From Lunularia cruciata (Eukaryota > Streptophyta > Marchantiopsida > Lunulariales > Lunulariaceae), in contig OX419762.1 in the NCBI GenBank assembly GCA_948567375.1, positions 32,938,608 to 33,002,607 on the forward strand: DNA of 64,000 nucleotides. The letters are read 5' to 3'. A model generated the notes under the pieces. The model did no database searches, was not told where the DNA came from, and worked only from the letters and a program-made list of their open reading frames with translations. Numbering within the stretch: position 1 is the stretch's first letter; each line of letters starts with the position of its first letter. Shown here one piece after another: positions 1 to 8,784 of this stretch. The translations under genes were made by a program, and so were the position numbers.

Positions 1-62
1 TAGAGCTTTGCGGTGGAGAAACATCAGTCTTGATATAGGTGCCATCGAATGAAACTAGGAGT
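1..62 (-). CDS. SPL7: SPL7-like exon 10, cut by window edge
   Basis: The acceptor TTGCAG| at 63 completes Lys (AA+A) and continues LLVSFDGTYIKTDVSPPQSS to the edge, matching RFLVSFSGKYL of SPL7. The remainder of the gene, including any C-terminal membrane segment, lies to the left. Confidence 0.9.
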
Positions 63-3000
63 CTGCAACACAATCACCTTGTTAGCATTCCATGTTTCTC
101 TTATTGATAGCAAAATGAAACAGGGCTTTGAGCTTCAACCTTCCATGTGCATAATATACTACTGTTCCATTAAAAGCAGCCATCGAACATGAATGTAAAA
201 GATAACGATATCTCTACTCAGGTTGTTCTCAGAAGAGATATATATAGGTATACGAGAACAGATGCCGTTCTGGGAACGGGTTATCAGAAGAGATATATGA
301 GAAATGGGGAGCAGAAGCGGTTTCGAAAAAGATATACACAAGTCTGACCTATGGAGAGACACGTTCGGCGTTAAATATGACATACAGGAATTCAGTAAAC
401 TCCAGGTCAGGGCAACACAAGATGAAGCACTACTCAAACTAGTAAAGCAAAACTCAAATGTTACACAAAAGATCATGGACTGTTCACACACTTTGACTCC
501 GGTAGTCGAAGGTTGCTTCCCGAAATCACAACAACTTGCTCGACGCCTGCCTCAATGCAAATAGGGTGCAATCCTTGCAGAACTGAACTTCTCCTGCCTC
601 TTTCGGAAAGAGGTTGTACCGCTTCACCTGTGCAAATAGGGGAAGATTTAACAACAGTAGGACAGTTGATAGCTCCATACAGAATTATTATATTAGATCA
701 TAAGATGGCGGCATTCTAGATCTATCTCGTGTTTTCAACTTTTTGGATGTCCTATCGTCGAGTACCTCTATTCGTTTACTGTCCAAATTCGTTGATCCTC
801 CACACATCCTTGACCAGAAATTATCAGAACAAGACGGTCTTTTATCATGATTCCAAGGGCAATAGATGGGAGGCCACTTACCACCGTGAATATGAACAAC
901 ATGTTGGTCCAGCCGAGCAATTAGGTGACCCGAGTTCCAAAACTTCGATCCACTACCCTGTGTTTTCACGAGACTACACACGGACCCCTTCCAATCTGCA
1001 CTCAGCTACCAGGATCAACCATGAAATAAATACAAGAGGTTGACTATAAACTTGGACGCAGAAAAATTGTACAAAGAGATTAACGAAAATATACATCAGG
1101 CTACAAAGATCTGCCCAGGCATAGAGCACTACCTGACGTAAAACAATCCTCACGTGCATACAGGAAGACACTGCTGCAACTTGCTTCACGTGGAAGGACG
1201 AAAACGAGAGTTACACAGCCATGAGAGTAAGGACTCACTTTCTCCCACATGGGCTGAGGCATGCTGATGAAGAGAGTGAGAATCGTGCATCCGGAGCGTA
1301 TGTAGCCCTCCAAATCGACAGGCATGTTTGACAGCCACTCCATAACCTGAAACAAACGTCTGATTATTAATCTGACGACAGCCTCGATCAATTGAAGGAG
1401 ATCATGATCAGAGTAATGAAATCAGCTGCTTACGAGTCCATGAAATCCGCTGAAGATAGGCAGTACTATCACTCTCCTCTACCTCCATATATCCAAGTTA
1501 TTACTGCCAATGCATTAACCTATAATTCCACTCTTAGAAGATAGGTGATAACTAATTTTAGTAACTTCAACACCCTAAATTCGAAATATGACAGCTCCAT
1601 TGCTGTTTATCCAAGGAAATCACTTGGATAGTTCAGTCAAGAACCTCCTTTCCCCTGGTTTGAGCAGTTCGCTGATATTCTATCTACCTATCTAGAATGG
1701 ATAGCCCTCTTGTTATGTCAAAATCTTCGCATGTGACGCACTCCTTACCAGTGCATTTCAGTCTTTAACTCATCCCTTCTGCTAGCGCCATCTGTACAGG
1801 GTTGTATGATTCCAGGCTAAGGCACACAGTAACCTATTTCTCACCGATCAGTCGCAAACTTTCTTTGAGAATACTGTAAACTTGCATCGTTGCATCAGGA
1901 TGTGAACACACACAGGACAATTTAACAACTTAGTGAGCGCGATTATACCTGCTGGCGAAGCTGCCGTGGGAAATCCCCAGGATTCCAGTCATAGAGCTTA
2001 AAAGAGATACGACCGGTAGGATTCTGCATGTAGAGTGAGTATTTGTTAGCTGCAAGTTACCACATACGCAGAATGATTTCACAACTTCGACAACAATGCA
2101 AGCAACGGGGAGCAACTCAAAGGCTCTTGGGTTCTCCAGACAAGAAATGAAATCCAGCCACTCGCAAAACATGGAAATGACGACCCAGAGTCTTCGTTTC
2201 CTGTTTTTCAGTATTATCGAAGAAAAGTTCCAAGATGAACTCCCAATATTAAAACGGAAACTCACAGGAGCAGAATAAGTCGCTTGTTTATTGAGCCTGA
2301 TTAGACCTCTTGAAGATTCCCACAGCTGAGTTGCATCGTTTACGTCAGCACTTGCGTTTTGAGTCAGACCGGAGTCTTCTTTGGAAGAGGTGTCCTCCAT
2401 GAGCAAAGCCAGCAACGATTCTTCATCGTGTCCCCTAACCACCTGTTCTGCCTCCACTACGTCCCGGGCGGCGATGCAGTGAGCCGGAAGGGTATAGGAA
2501 CATATGTCCTGAGTATCACTTAACTGAACGTCTGAATTTAAGGGGGCATATTCAGGATGGGAGAGGCAGTCTTTCTTATGGCCAAGTCGAAACACGGAAT
2601 CCTCGGCTGCCTCTGTACCCTTCCTCGGAGGCTCAGATGTTGACAACCCGTCTGCACCACCAAGTAACTTCCTAGTCATCAAATTGTACAACTAATCCCG
2701 GTATAAAAGAATATATATATTACAAGAAACTCGCCTCTCTAGGTCAGGGGTAAGCGGAATAGTCCCTACCGTCCACAACTTTTATGATAGACGAGTCCAA
2801 ACAGTCCATCGCCCCATCAACACCACTTCCCGTAATGACATTGACATTCTCAACTGTTTCCCCAAGAGCACTGAGATTGTCGTTTGGAGAAGTAACAGCA
2901 GCTTGAAAACTTTGCTCTGCTCTCCCTCCACTTGTAGCTTTTTCGTCTCTTTCAAGTGGTTGAGTTAGATTTGTGTTGTTGCTTCTCTCTGATCCATCAA

Positions 3001-4529
3001 AAACCTGCGGTTAGCTTTCATAGATGAGCACGACATCGATTATGACTCTTCATTCATTCTTGAAAGAGACTAAACCACGTCATTCTGAACGCACTTTAAA
3101 GGATCCAAGAGTAGAGAATGCAAGCCTCGTCTATTCTATAATCAGACTAACGAAGCGCAACTGTAAGAAGACCATCTTCCTCTGCTTTTGATAGAGGAAA
3201 CTGATTGGCTCTTTTGAGTTTTTAGCCCTTAATGAAGTCCATCATCAGACTCATCGAGATCCATCTAGTCAGAATAGGAAATTAATTTGAGCGCACGCTC
3301 TGTAAATACACTTCTATCGATAAGATTAGGAGAGAATTTTAAGTACGCGTACGTTCCTTCCAACCGACAGTCCAGTTGGCTGATCTGCCTTTTAGTGTGG
3401 AAAACTGAAATTTCTTCCAGAACACGTACCATCTGTTGGGCTGCTGTCGGATCGGAACTCGATATCACCACTGTCCAGAGGTGGCAAACTATCCTCTGAC
3501 TCCAATGCCTTCCGTCTGCGCCGATTGTTGTGTCTTTCCAATTTCCTTCTACAACTTCTCTTTCCCTCGTCAAAATCACAGATAGGATGGAACCTGGAAA
3601 GCGTTTAAAATTCCTGGACTCATCAGTATCCAACTTTGGTATCAAATGCTTTATCGCTAATATGTCCACGTACTGTTTCTCAAACTAATTTAGACGGACA
3701 AAGCAGCGTGCACCTGCTAGAAAGCCAATGGTCAAAAAAATCTCTAAATGATTTACATGAATCATATCCCAGGTCTAAAACAGAATTTGGGTCTCAATTC
3801 CGGGGATTGGTATTAGATCAATGGAGTACTTCGCAAAAAAACTGAATACACAACAGCAGCTCTGCTGCAGAACAATTGAGATGCCGACATAAGCCCTTCG
3901 AAAAAATAACAGGATAAGGGAAATGTTTACTCTAAGCGATATTCCTCAACATCGAAAGTCCAGAAGGATCCTTAGAAATAAGATACTGACTTGCCACATT
4001 GCTGACAATATCGGTGCGGCTGATTGCGTAAAACAACGCGATTGGCGTGAGCACATCTTAGGCAGACTCGATGGCGTTGATGATATCCCTTCAAATTCGT
4101 AAGTTCGGCACCACACGACTGAACTTGACATCGCGGTACCGGCTTCGATCTTTTCCGGCTTACCCCGCTATCATCGTCATCATTATCCGTGCAAGCGCAA
4201 GGAACTCTTCCTGCCAAAAAATTTGGACAATCCAACCGCGGATCTCTCCACTCCTGATCCGCTCCCATCTGCTGAGAACCGGATGAGATGGAATCCGTCT
4301 GCATATGATCCGCGGACGAGGTCTCATGTATGTGAAATTTTTCGTGATTATGATCATGGTGCTCGTGATCATGCTCGTGAATTAAGCCCGCAGGTGGGAC
4401 GGGTAACGCGCAGCTGGTGCTCCTATCACCCTCCAAGGAATGAGAAGCCAGGGACGGATTCGCGAGCAGCAACACGCTGTCCCATTCCCAGGCAAGACCT
4501 GTTTCGTGCCCGTGTGCCATAATATTCAT
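1..4529 (-). CDS. SPL7: SPL7/CRR1-like SBP-box transcription factor, 5' part of gene (10 exons, continues past left edge)
   Basis: SPL7/CRR1 proteins are nuclear factors that bind GTAC motifs and switch on copper-deficiency genes. Exons read on the minus strand: 4529-3991, 3593-3430, about 2990-2770, 2651-2266, 2023-1949, 1346-1239, 1179-1154, 1000-882, 627-492 and 62-1. All have GT-AG borders and phases that chain, except one homopolymer slip in exon 3. Clade-specific features are a DPRLxCxNF...PCAC motif before the SBP domain, a first zinc finger ending VCLRC (Cys4 rather than Cys3His), RISFKLYDWNP, and the NMPVDLEGYIRSGCTIL block, all matching the Arabidopsis SPL7 layout as I remember it. 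The C-terminal part lies outside the window. The product is certain at family level; the exact borders of exons 3 and 7 are inference. Confidence 0.94.
492..627 (-). CDS. SPL7: SPL7-like exon 9: LHPICIEAG block
   Basis: Acceptor CACAG|GTGAAG and donor TCAAA|GTGTGT frame 44 codons plus two split ones. The translation contains LQGLHPICIEAG, then VVVISGSNLRLPESK, matching the YPTCFEAG...GQNL region of SPL7. Phases agree with exons 8 and 10. Upstream intron 628-881 shows nothing else. Confidence 0.92.
882..1000 (-). CDS. SPL7: SPL7-like exon 8
   Basis: Encodes ADWKGSVCSLVKTQGSGSKF, then WNSGHLIARLDQHVVHIHG, ending at donor GGTG|GTAAGT (phase 1). FWxSGxLxxRLxxxxxxIxxG is the typical downstream segment of long SBP proteins. 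Acceptor GAG| at 1001. Confidence 0.85.
1154..1179 (-). CDS. SPL7: SPL7-like candidate micro-exon 7 (26 nt)
   Basis: A 26-nt exon (reading LQQCLPVCT across the junction) fits between acceptor CAAG|TTGCAG and donor AC|GTGAGG. It links exon 6 (phase 0) to exon 8 with correct phase. The upstream intron would be only 59 nt, short for plants. The alternative is read-through of exon 6 to a GT at 1113 followed by an acceptor at 999; that is also in phase but adds about 25 residues the family does not normally have. Confidence 0.5.
1239..1346 (-). CDS. SPL7: SPL7-like exon 6: NMPVDLEGYIRSGCTIL block
   Basis: Thirty-six codons, phase 0 at both ends. The acceptor is TTTCAG|GTTATG and the donor GAGAAA|GTGAGT. 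It encodes VMEWLSNMPVDLEGYIRSGC followed by TILTLFISMPQPMWEK, very close to the corresponding SPL7 segment. Intron 5 upstream is 602 bp (1347-1948) and holds no recognisable feature. Confidence 0.95.
1949..2023 (-). CDS. SPL7: SPL7-like exon 5: RISFKLYDWNP motif
   Basis: Twenty-five codons, phase 0 at both ends (ATGCAG|AATCCT ... CAGCAG|GTATAA). They encode NPTGRISFKLYDWNPGDFP, the hallmark segment of long SBP proteins (SPL1/7/12/14 type), joined to exon 4 in the same order as in SPL7. The motif lies in a different frame from the long open frame covering the region and would be missed by simple ORF calling. Confidence 0.93.
2266..2651 (-). CDS. SPL7: SPL7-like exon 4: acidic, Ser-rich linker
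   Basis: Acceptor GTGCAG|AC and donor GCTCCT|GTGAGT frame 386 nt, phase 1 in and phase 0 out. The translation (GLSTSEPPRKGTEAAEDS, later EESLLALLMEDTSSKED) is acidic and Ser/Thr rich, like the variable stretch between the SBP domain and the conserved C-terminal half of SPL7. The open frame continues past the donor, so length alone would overcall it. The left border could instead be an acceptor near 2691. Confidence 0.75.
2770..2990 (-). CDS. SPL7: SPL7-like exon 3, with apparent one-base frameshift
   Basis: The acceptor TCAG| at 2991 keeps phase with exon 2; an alternative acceptor at 3006 does not. The frame reads ERSNNTNLTQPLERDEKK, then must shift at the seven-T run (2939-2945, plus strand) to continue as ATSGGRAEQSFQAAV and VNVITGSGVDGAMD, which resembles the VTGSG region of SPL7. 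One extra base in the run would make the exon continuous and its end phase correct (GACG|GTAGGG). The exon itself is likely; its left border is less sure. Confidence 0.7.
3430..3593 (-). CDS. SPL7: SPL7-like exon 2: second half of SBP domain and nuclear localisation signal
   Basis: The acceptor CAG|GTTCCATCC restores the frame (AA+G = Lys180). Residues 181-234 begin FHPICDFDEGKRSC, supplying His182 and Cys194 of zinc finger 2 (C-x2-C-x3-H-x11-C), followed by RRKLERHNNRRRRK, the basic segment that overlaps the nuclear localisation signal in SBP domains. The donor is GATG|GTACGT, phase 1. The 397-bp intron 1 shows nothing else. Confidence 0.95.
3991..4529 (-). CDS. SPL7: SPL7-like exon 1: start, His-rich tract, first half of SBP domain
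   Basis: Codes residues 1-179 plus two bases of Lys180. ATG at 4529-4527 was chosen because the following AWEWDSVLL resembles the conserved N-terminal WDWxxLL segment of SPL7; a second ATG lies at 4520. Residues 51-69 are a His cluster (nine His in 19). Residues 96-113 carry DPRLDCPNF...PCAC. The SBP domain begins at Cys134. Zinc finger 1 ligands are Cys134, Cys139, Cys156 and Cys159; zinc finger 2 starts with Cys175 and Cys178. The donor is CAA|GTCAGT at the intron position usual for SBP genes. Confidence 0.95.
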
Positions 4530-5430
4530 TATCTCTTCGCCATGCCCTTCCTTCCTCTCCCTTTTCCTCCTATCACCACCACCTTAGAACATCGACACTG
4601 TCATACGAAGGCCCTCGCCTGATACACCTCTCGCCTTAACTCCAATATCGTCCGCCCACTGCCAGCAAGCCAGCCAGTCCTCAAGTCAATTCGTCCTGCT
4701 GCGCCTGCATCCTCAACTCGTCCTCCTCTACAATCTCTATCCTATCCCGCATCAACCTCCGCAATTGTCACAGCAGCAACCAGAGCAATTCCGCACAGAA
4801 TCTTTCCTCAACATAGCTCCTTATCCTCCTCCCTCCCGACCTCTCCCCGGCAAATAACCTAAAATTGTCTCCCCTCTGCGCACATCGACCTCGTCCACAT
4901 GCGGCCCGAGCGCATCAACAGAGCCCAAAGTAAACGCCCCCCCCAACAGACAAATGAAAGTAGAGTGCACGCTTCGCTTTCATCAAGCGCTGCTCGCATT
5001 CATTGACGTCCTTGACAGTCCAAATATAGCAGATTTGCCGGATGTCGACACATTGTGGTTACTTGCATCGAACGAGCTGCTGCTGCTTGATGCCTCCGAA
5101 GCATAGTACCGTCGCAGGATTGGCAGCTGCATGGAAGCAGCCATCACATTCGATCCGATAACTTCACCTTCGGTCCGGGCGAATATAATAATCAAACCAT
5201 CATCATCAATTTCGGAATGGCGAAGACCGGCTCTTCCCCCTTCCTCACCCCCGCTAATGTTCGTCTCGAGGTCAGCCCTCCCCAGTGGTGTAAGTACTGG
5301 ATATAGATGGACCTTCAAAAGCGCAAGGGTTAAAGTTTATGGAGGAAGGAGGGAGGAAGAGGTCCCTCCATTAACTCGAGTTTATAAAATGGATCACATG
5401 ACATTATCCACTTATATTGTACCGTAATCA
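4530..5430 (-). promoter_or_regulatory. Probable 5' UTR and core promoter of the SPL7-like gene
   Basis: Upstream of the start codon the minus strand is GA-rich to about 4980. A small open frame (5318-4983, Ser-rich) could be an upstream ORF or an unplaced 5' exon. On the minus strand a TTTTATAAA box near 5381-5390 is followed about 30 bases later by a pyrimidine tract (5338-5365), a layout typical of a plant TATA promoter and transcription start. These placements are inference from composition only. Confidence 0.4.
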
Positions 5431-7860
5431 CGGATTGAGGTTCAACTTATTATTTTTATCATTTTACACCCTATTCAAACGCTAAGCGTTTGCTGTGAGT
5501 TTATATATATATATGGCATGCAAAGTTTTCATTTTACAGTTAAATTCAATTGGAAATGAGTAAAAAACTGCATGGAATGCCAAATCGAGTGGGAAAGTTT
5601 ATAATGATATAATTATCTGTATATGCAATTATTAAAACTATTTTTAAATTAGCCAAATGAGGTTGACGTGAATTGTATTTAAGGCTCATACTCCTGTAGT
5701 CCTACCAAAGACATACCAACTAAATTCTAGTACATATGAACCATGTAATCTTGATCTTAGTCATTAACTATGATTTGATATTAAAACTTGATATATTGCC
5801 TTCCAAGTGATGATACGTGATAAAGAGCTTTAAAAAGTAATAAGGTTATAATAATCAACCGTGATTAATTCGGATTTTTTCTCATTCATAACTATTAGAA
5901 TTCCTTATGGTCATGAACTCCTATAAATAAATAAAAGATTTCAAATCTCAAATTTTATTTATACTCATATGGGTTACGCCAACACAAGACAAGAAAGATA
6001 AACTACTAACATCTGAATTGAGTTCAAACTGTGCTCATTTGTACCATTCAGTGCAGAAAAGGTTTTTTTAATTTCCTAGACAAATTTTAAGTTACTCTTT
6101 CTTTTAAAAAAGTGAATTTAGCGAGACTACGACTCGGAGAGCATAAATGACTTCCGTTTCAATATATATGTGTGAAATAAACAATATATGCACTCACTAT
6201 AGCAATAGTCATATCAATTTTTTCCTACAATTCTATCTGCTCAAAATCTTGATCAAGCTTCTATTTCTACGATATCAAGATTATATTCAAGATTCATATA
6301 GTAGTAAAATAAATGATATCAGACTTAAGTATATTATAATATTCATTGTTCTTCCGCTTTCCACTAAATTGGTCTCGCGAGCATTCCGCCTGAGTTGTTG
6401 ACTTTCACTTTTCATCTGGATGAAAGTGCCCCACGTGCCCTTTACGCCTGCCCTTCAAGTGCCCCTCGCCTACGTGCCCTTTACGCCGAGTCATTCCGAA
6501 TGACATTTACCGAGGCTGCTGGGACGGAGTTAGCCTTTGAGTCTCGACCAAAAGGGCTTTACAAGCTGCGTTGCCCTCCTTCACTCGAGCCATATTGTTG
6601 GATCAAGCTTTCGCACCTTGTCCAAGATTTCCTTGTTCACAATTAATAATTTAATTTAATTAGGCGTTTTTATATAGGCTTCAACTGTGTCCAAGATTTC
6701 CCTGTTTATAATTAATAAATTTCTTATTTATTATATTCAAATATTTTTATTTTTATTATTTAATTAGGCATTTTTATATAGGCTTCAATTGTCTTCAAAA
6801 TGAGTTATTTCTCAATTCTGGAGAAGCTAAAAATGTGTTTTTAAAAAAACTTATAATTATCCTTTTCTTTATAAACTCTTCATGATAAGGTATAAATCTT
6901 TCTATGAGAGCTAAGTTAGATCATGATATTGTTCTATAATTATATCTTCCTTCAAAGATATGTATATTGTGTAGATCTTAGTTTTTGAAGTATCCTCAAC
7001 AACCTCAAATAGTGTTTAAGGTAGTGTATGAATGCATCTCAAGTTTATTCATTCTCTTACTTTAATCTTGAGGTCCATTTAGATGATAGGTTTTGGCATA
7101 AGTAAACAAACTCAACAAATTTAACCTTAAGGCTCAATTGGGTGATGGGTTTTGGTATTAGTTGTCTACACCTTGTTGCAACAACCTACTTTCTTTAACC
7201 TACACTTTGTAGATTATATCATCTTGTTGCACTTCACTTGGAAGATCCTCTTCTTGAATGGTGTTGAGGGTTGGTCCAATGTTGCACTTCCTCTTCTTGC
7301 TCTTCTTTGGTCGAGGTGAGGCGACCGCGTAGGAAAAACAAAGGATGGGAAGACCCCATCAAGCCGTACAAGGGAGAGACAAAAAAGGTAACATGGGGTT
7401 AAGCCCCAATAGAGTCTACAGTCTTCTTTGGTCTGGTTTTCTTGTTCTACATCTTACTCCTCTTCTTGTGGTGCAAACTATGCATCTTCATATTGATCCT
7501 TGTTTATGGACTTTAATGTTGACTCTTCCATGGTAAAGGAGTCACCCTCTTCTTCTTGATTTTCTCATTTTGAGTCTTTTGCTTCTGCTTCCATAGACAT
7601 ATCTACTACTTGGAAATATTTCTTGGTCTCTTAATTGGGTATTGAGGTCTAGATGGTGTTGCTCTCTTCTTCTTGTGGATTGTAGTATTTTCTTCTTTGT
7701 CTATACATACAAACCTCCTAGTTTCTACATCTACTACTTTATATTTTTTAATAATTACCTTTCCTTTGGGTTGTGAAGTGAGGTACTCCGTTAGATGATA
7801 CCATGTGCTCTTCTTTGGTTAACAAGTTCCTCAACCCCATATAGAAGTGGATGGTAAATG
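5431..7860. other. AT-rich intergenic DNA, no gene recognised
   Basis: Base composition changes sharply at about 5.43 kb from mixed genic sequence to AT-rich DNA. A short GC-richer patch at 6395-6640 carries an 83-codon open frame without recognisable features. A 17-bp palindrome (CAAACGCT-A-AGCGTTTG) sits near 5478. There is an imperfect direct duplication at 6617-6794. No protein similarity was seen on either strand. Confidence 0.5.
6617..6794. repeat. Imperfect tandem duplication, about 80-100 bp unit
   Basis: The stretch TGTCCAAGATTTCC, an AT-rich filler, then AATTAGGC(G/A)TTTTTATATAGGC occurs twice in direct orientation, the first unit from about 6617 and the second from about 6689. The copies share the beginning and end and differ in the AT-rich middle. 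Confidence 0.65.
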
Positions 7861-7866
7861 AGATTA

Positions 7867-8256
7867 TGCAAAAGACCAAGGAGAGAAATAAGAGAATGGA
7901 AGATCATATTAGGACTCTCAATGCCTAGCACTGAACTCCAAACTTGGGAACTCCAAATGCTTAGCTTGAGCTTGGCTTTGGTATTTGTAGGTAACCTATT
8001 TACAAGACTCCCAAGGAGATTACTTCACAAGGTTCCTTCTAGGAGTTGCCTTACTTGGAGTGCAAGCTAAGCTAACTATCAACTTGACATACAAGTTACT
8101 CTACCCTTGGAAGGTTTCTAGAAGCTTCTCACCATGAAGCTTCTTGTGTGCTTCTAGCACATTCTCATGCTATTTATACTTCATTTTGCTATATTTAGCA
8201 TAGACTACTAACTCATTAGCTTCTACTAACTTTTCTACTAACTCCATGTTATTATA
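7867..8256 (-). mobile_element. Solo LTR, family LTR-A (chromovirus), minus orientation
   Basis: Aligns along its length with the LTRs of the chromovirus at 26.4-32.1 kb: AAAAGACCAAGGAGAGAAA at the left, the 'tgctaggcatt'-type segment (here read in reverse), TATTTGTAGG where the others have a TATA box, repeated GAAGCTTC palindromes, and CTCCATGTTATTATA at the right end. Flanks GATTA and GATCA agree at four of five bases, as expected for an old target duplication. No internal region adjoins it. Confidence 0.75.
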
Positions 8257-8361
8257 GATCAGGTATGTGGCTCCACCATCTTCCTCAAACTCTTTGAGCA
8301 TGCTCCTTGGTTACAAGTAGAACATATTTTCCCAATTGACCAGCTCTCCTTGCTACATATA

Positions 8362-8784
8362 TGTAACAATATGGAGTTTAGCAATTAAGTTAATAGGGCT
8401 AATGAAGTAGCAAATAAGATAAATTAGTCTAGAATATTCTAGAAGTATCTAGGAAGCTTCTTGGGAAGCTTCTTGGCTAGTTTAGCTTGCACCCCAAATA
8501 GGTAGCTTCTAGAAGGAAGCTTCTAGAAGCTTCCAATTAGCTTAGTTTGCATGCCAAAAAGTAGCTTCTGGAAGGAAGCTTCTTGAGAAGCTTCCCAATT
8601 AATTTAGCTTGCACTCCAAGAAATCAACTCAAGGAAAATTCTTGAGAAGCTTCTCAAGAGCCTTGTATGATCCCTATAAATACAAGAGCCAAAGCTCATG
8701 CTAGGCATTTGTAGTTTATCTACATTAAGTGTCCCAATGTGATCTCCATTCTCCTATTTCTCTTCTTGGTTTTATTCTTTTACA
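8362..8784 (+). mobile_element. Solo LTR, family LTR-A, plus orientation
   Basis: Starts TGTAACAATATGGAG and ends TTCTTTTACA, 423 bp, close to the 426 bp of the LTR pair at 26.4 and 31.6 kb. It contains a perfect GAAGCTTCTAGAAGCTTC at 8516-8533 and CCTATAAATA near 8670. Flanks ATATA and ATGTA match at four of five bases. It lies about 105 bp from the oppositely oriented solo LTR. Confidence 0.8.

Noticed and set aside
1930-2691. A single 253-codon open frame taken as one coding exon
   Set aside because: Only 2651-2266 fits splice sites and composition; the conserved RISFKLYDWNP motif near its end lies in another frame, so the open frame overruns an intron.
3265-3669. A 134-codon minus-strand frame covering the SBP region
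   Set aside because: The conserved KRSCRRKLERHNNRRRRK segment is in a different frame of the same stretch; this frame is a shadow.
4983-5318. A 111-codon Ser-rich minus-strand frame as a first exon of the SPL7-like gene
   Set aside because: No good donor or similarity was seen; the exon at 4529 already begins with a conserved N-terminal segment. Left as possible upstream ORF.
6395-6646. GC-richer 83-codon plus-strand frame as a small gene
   Set aside because: No start context, splice signals or similarity that I could recognise, and it contains short internal sequence repeats.
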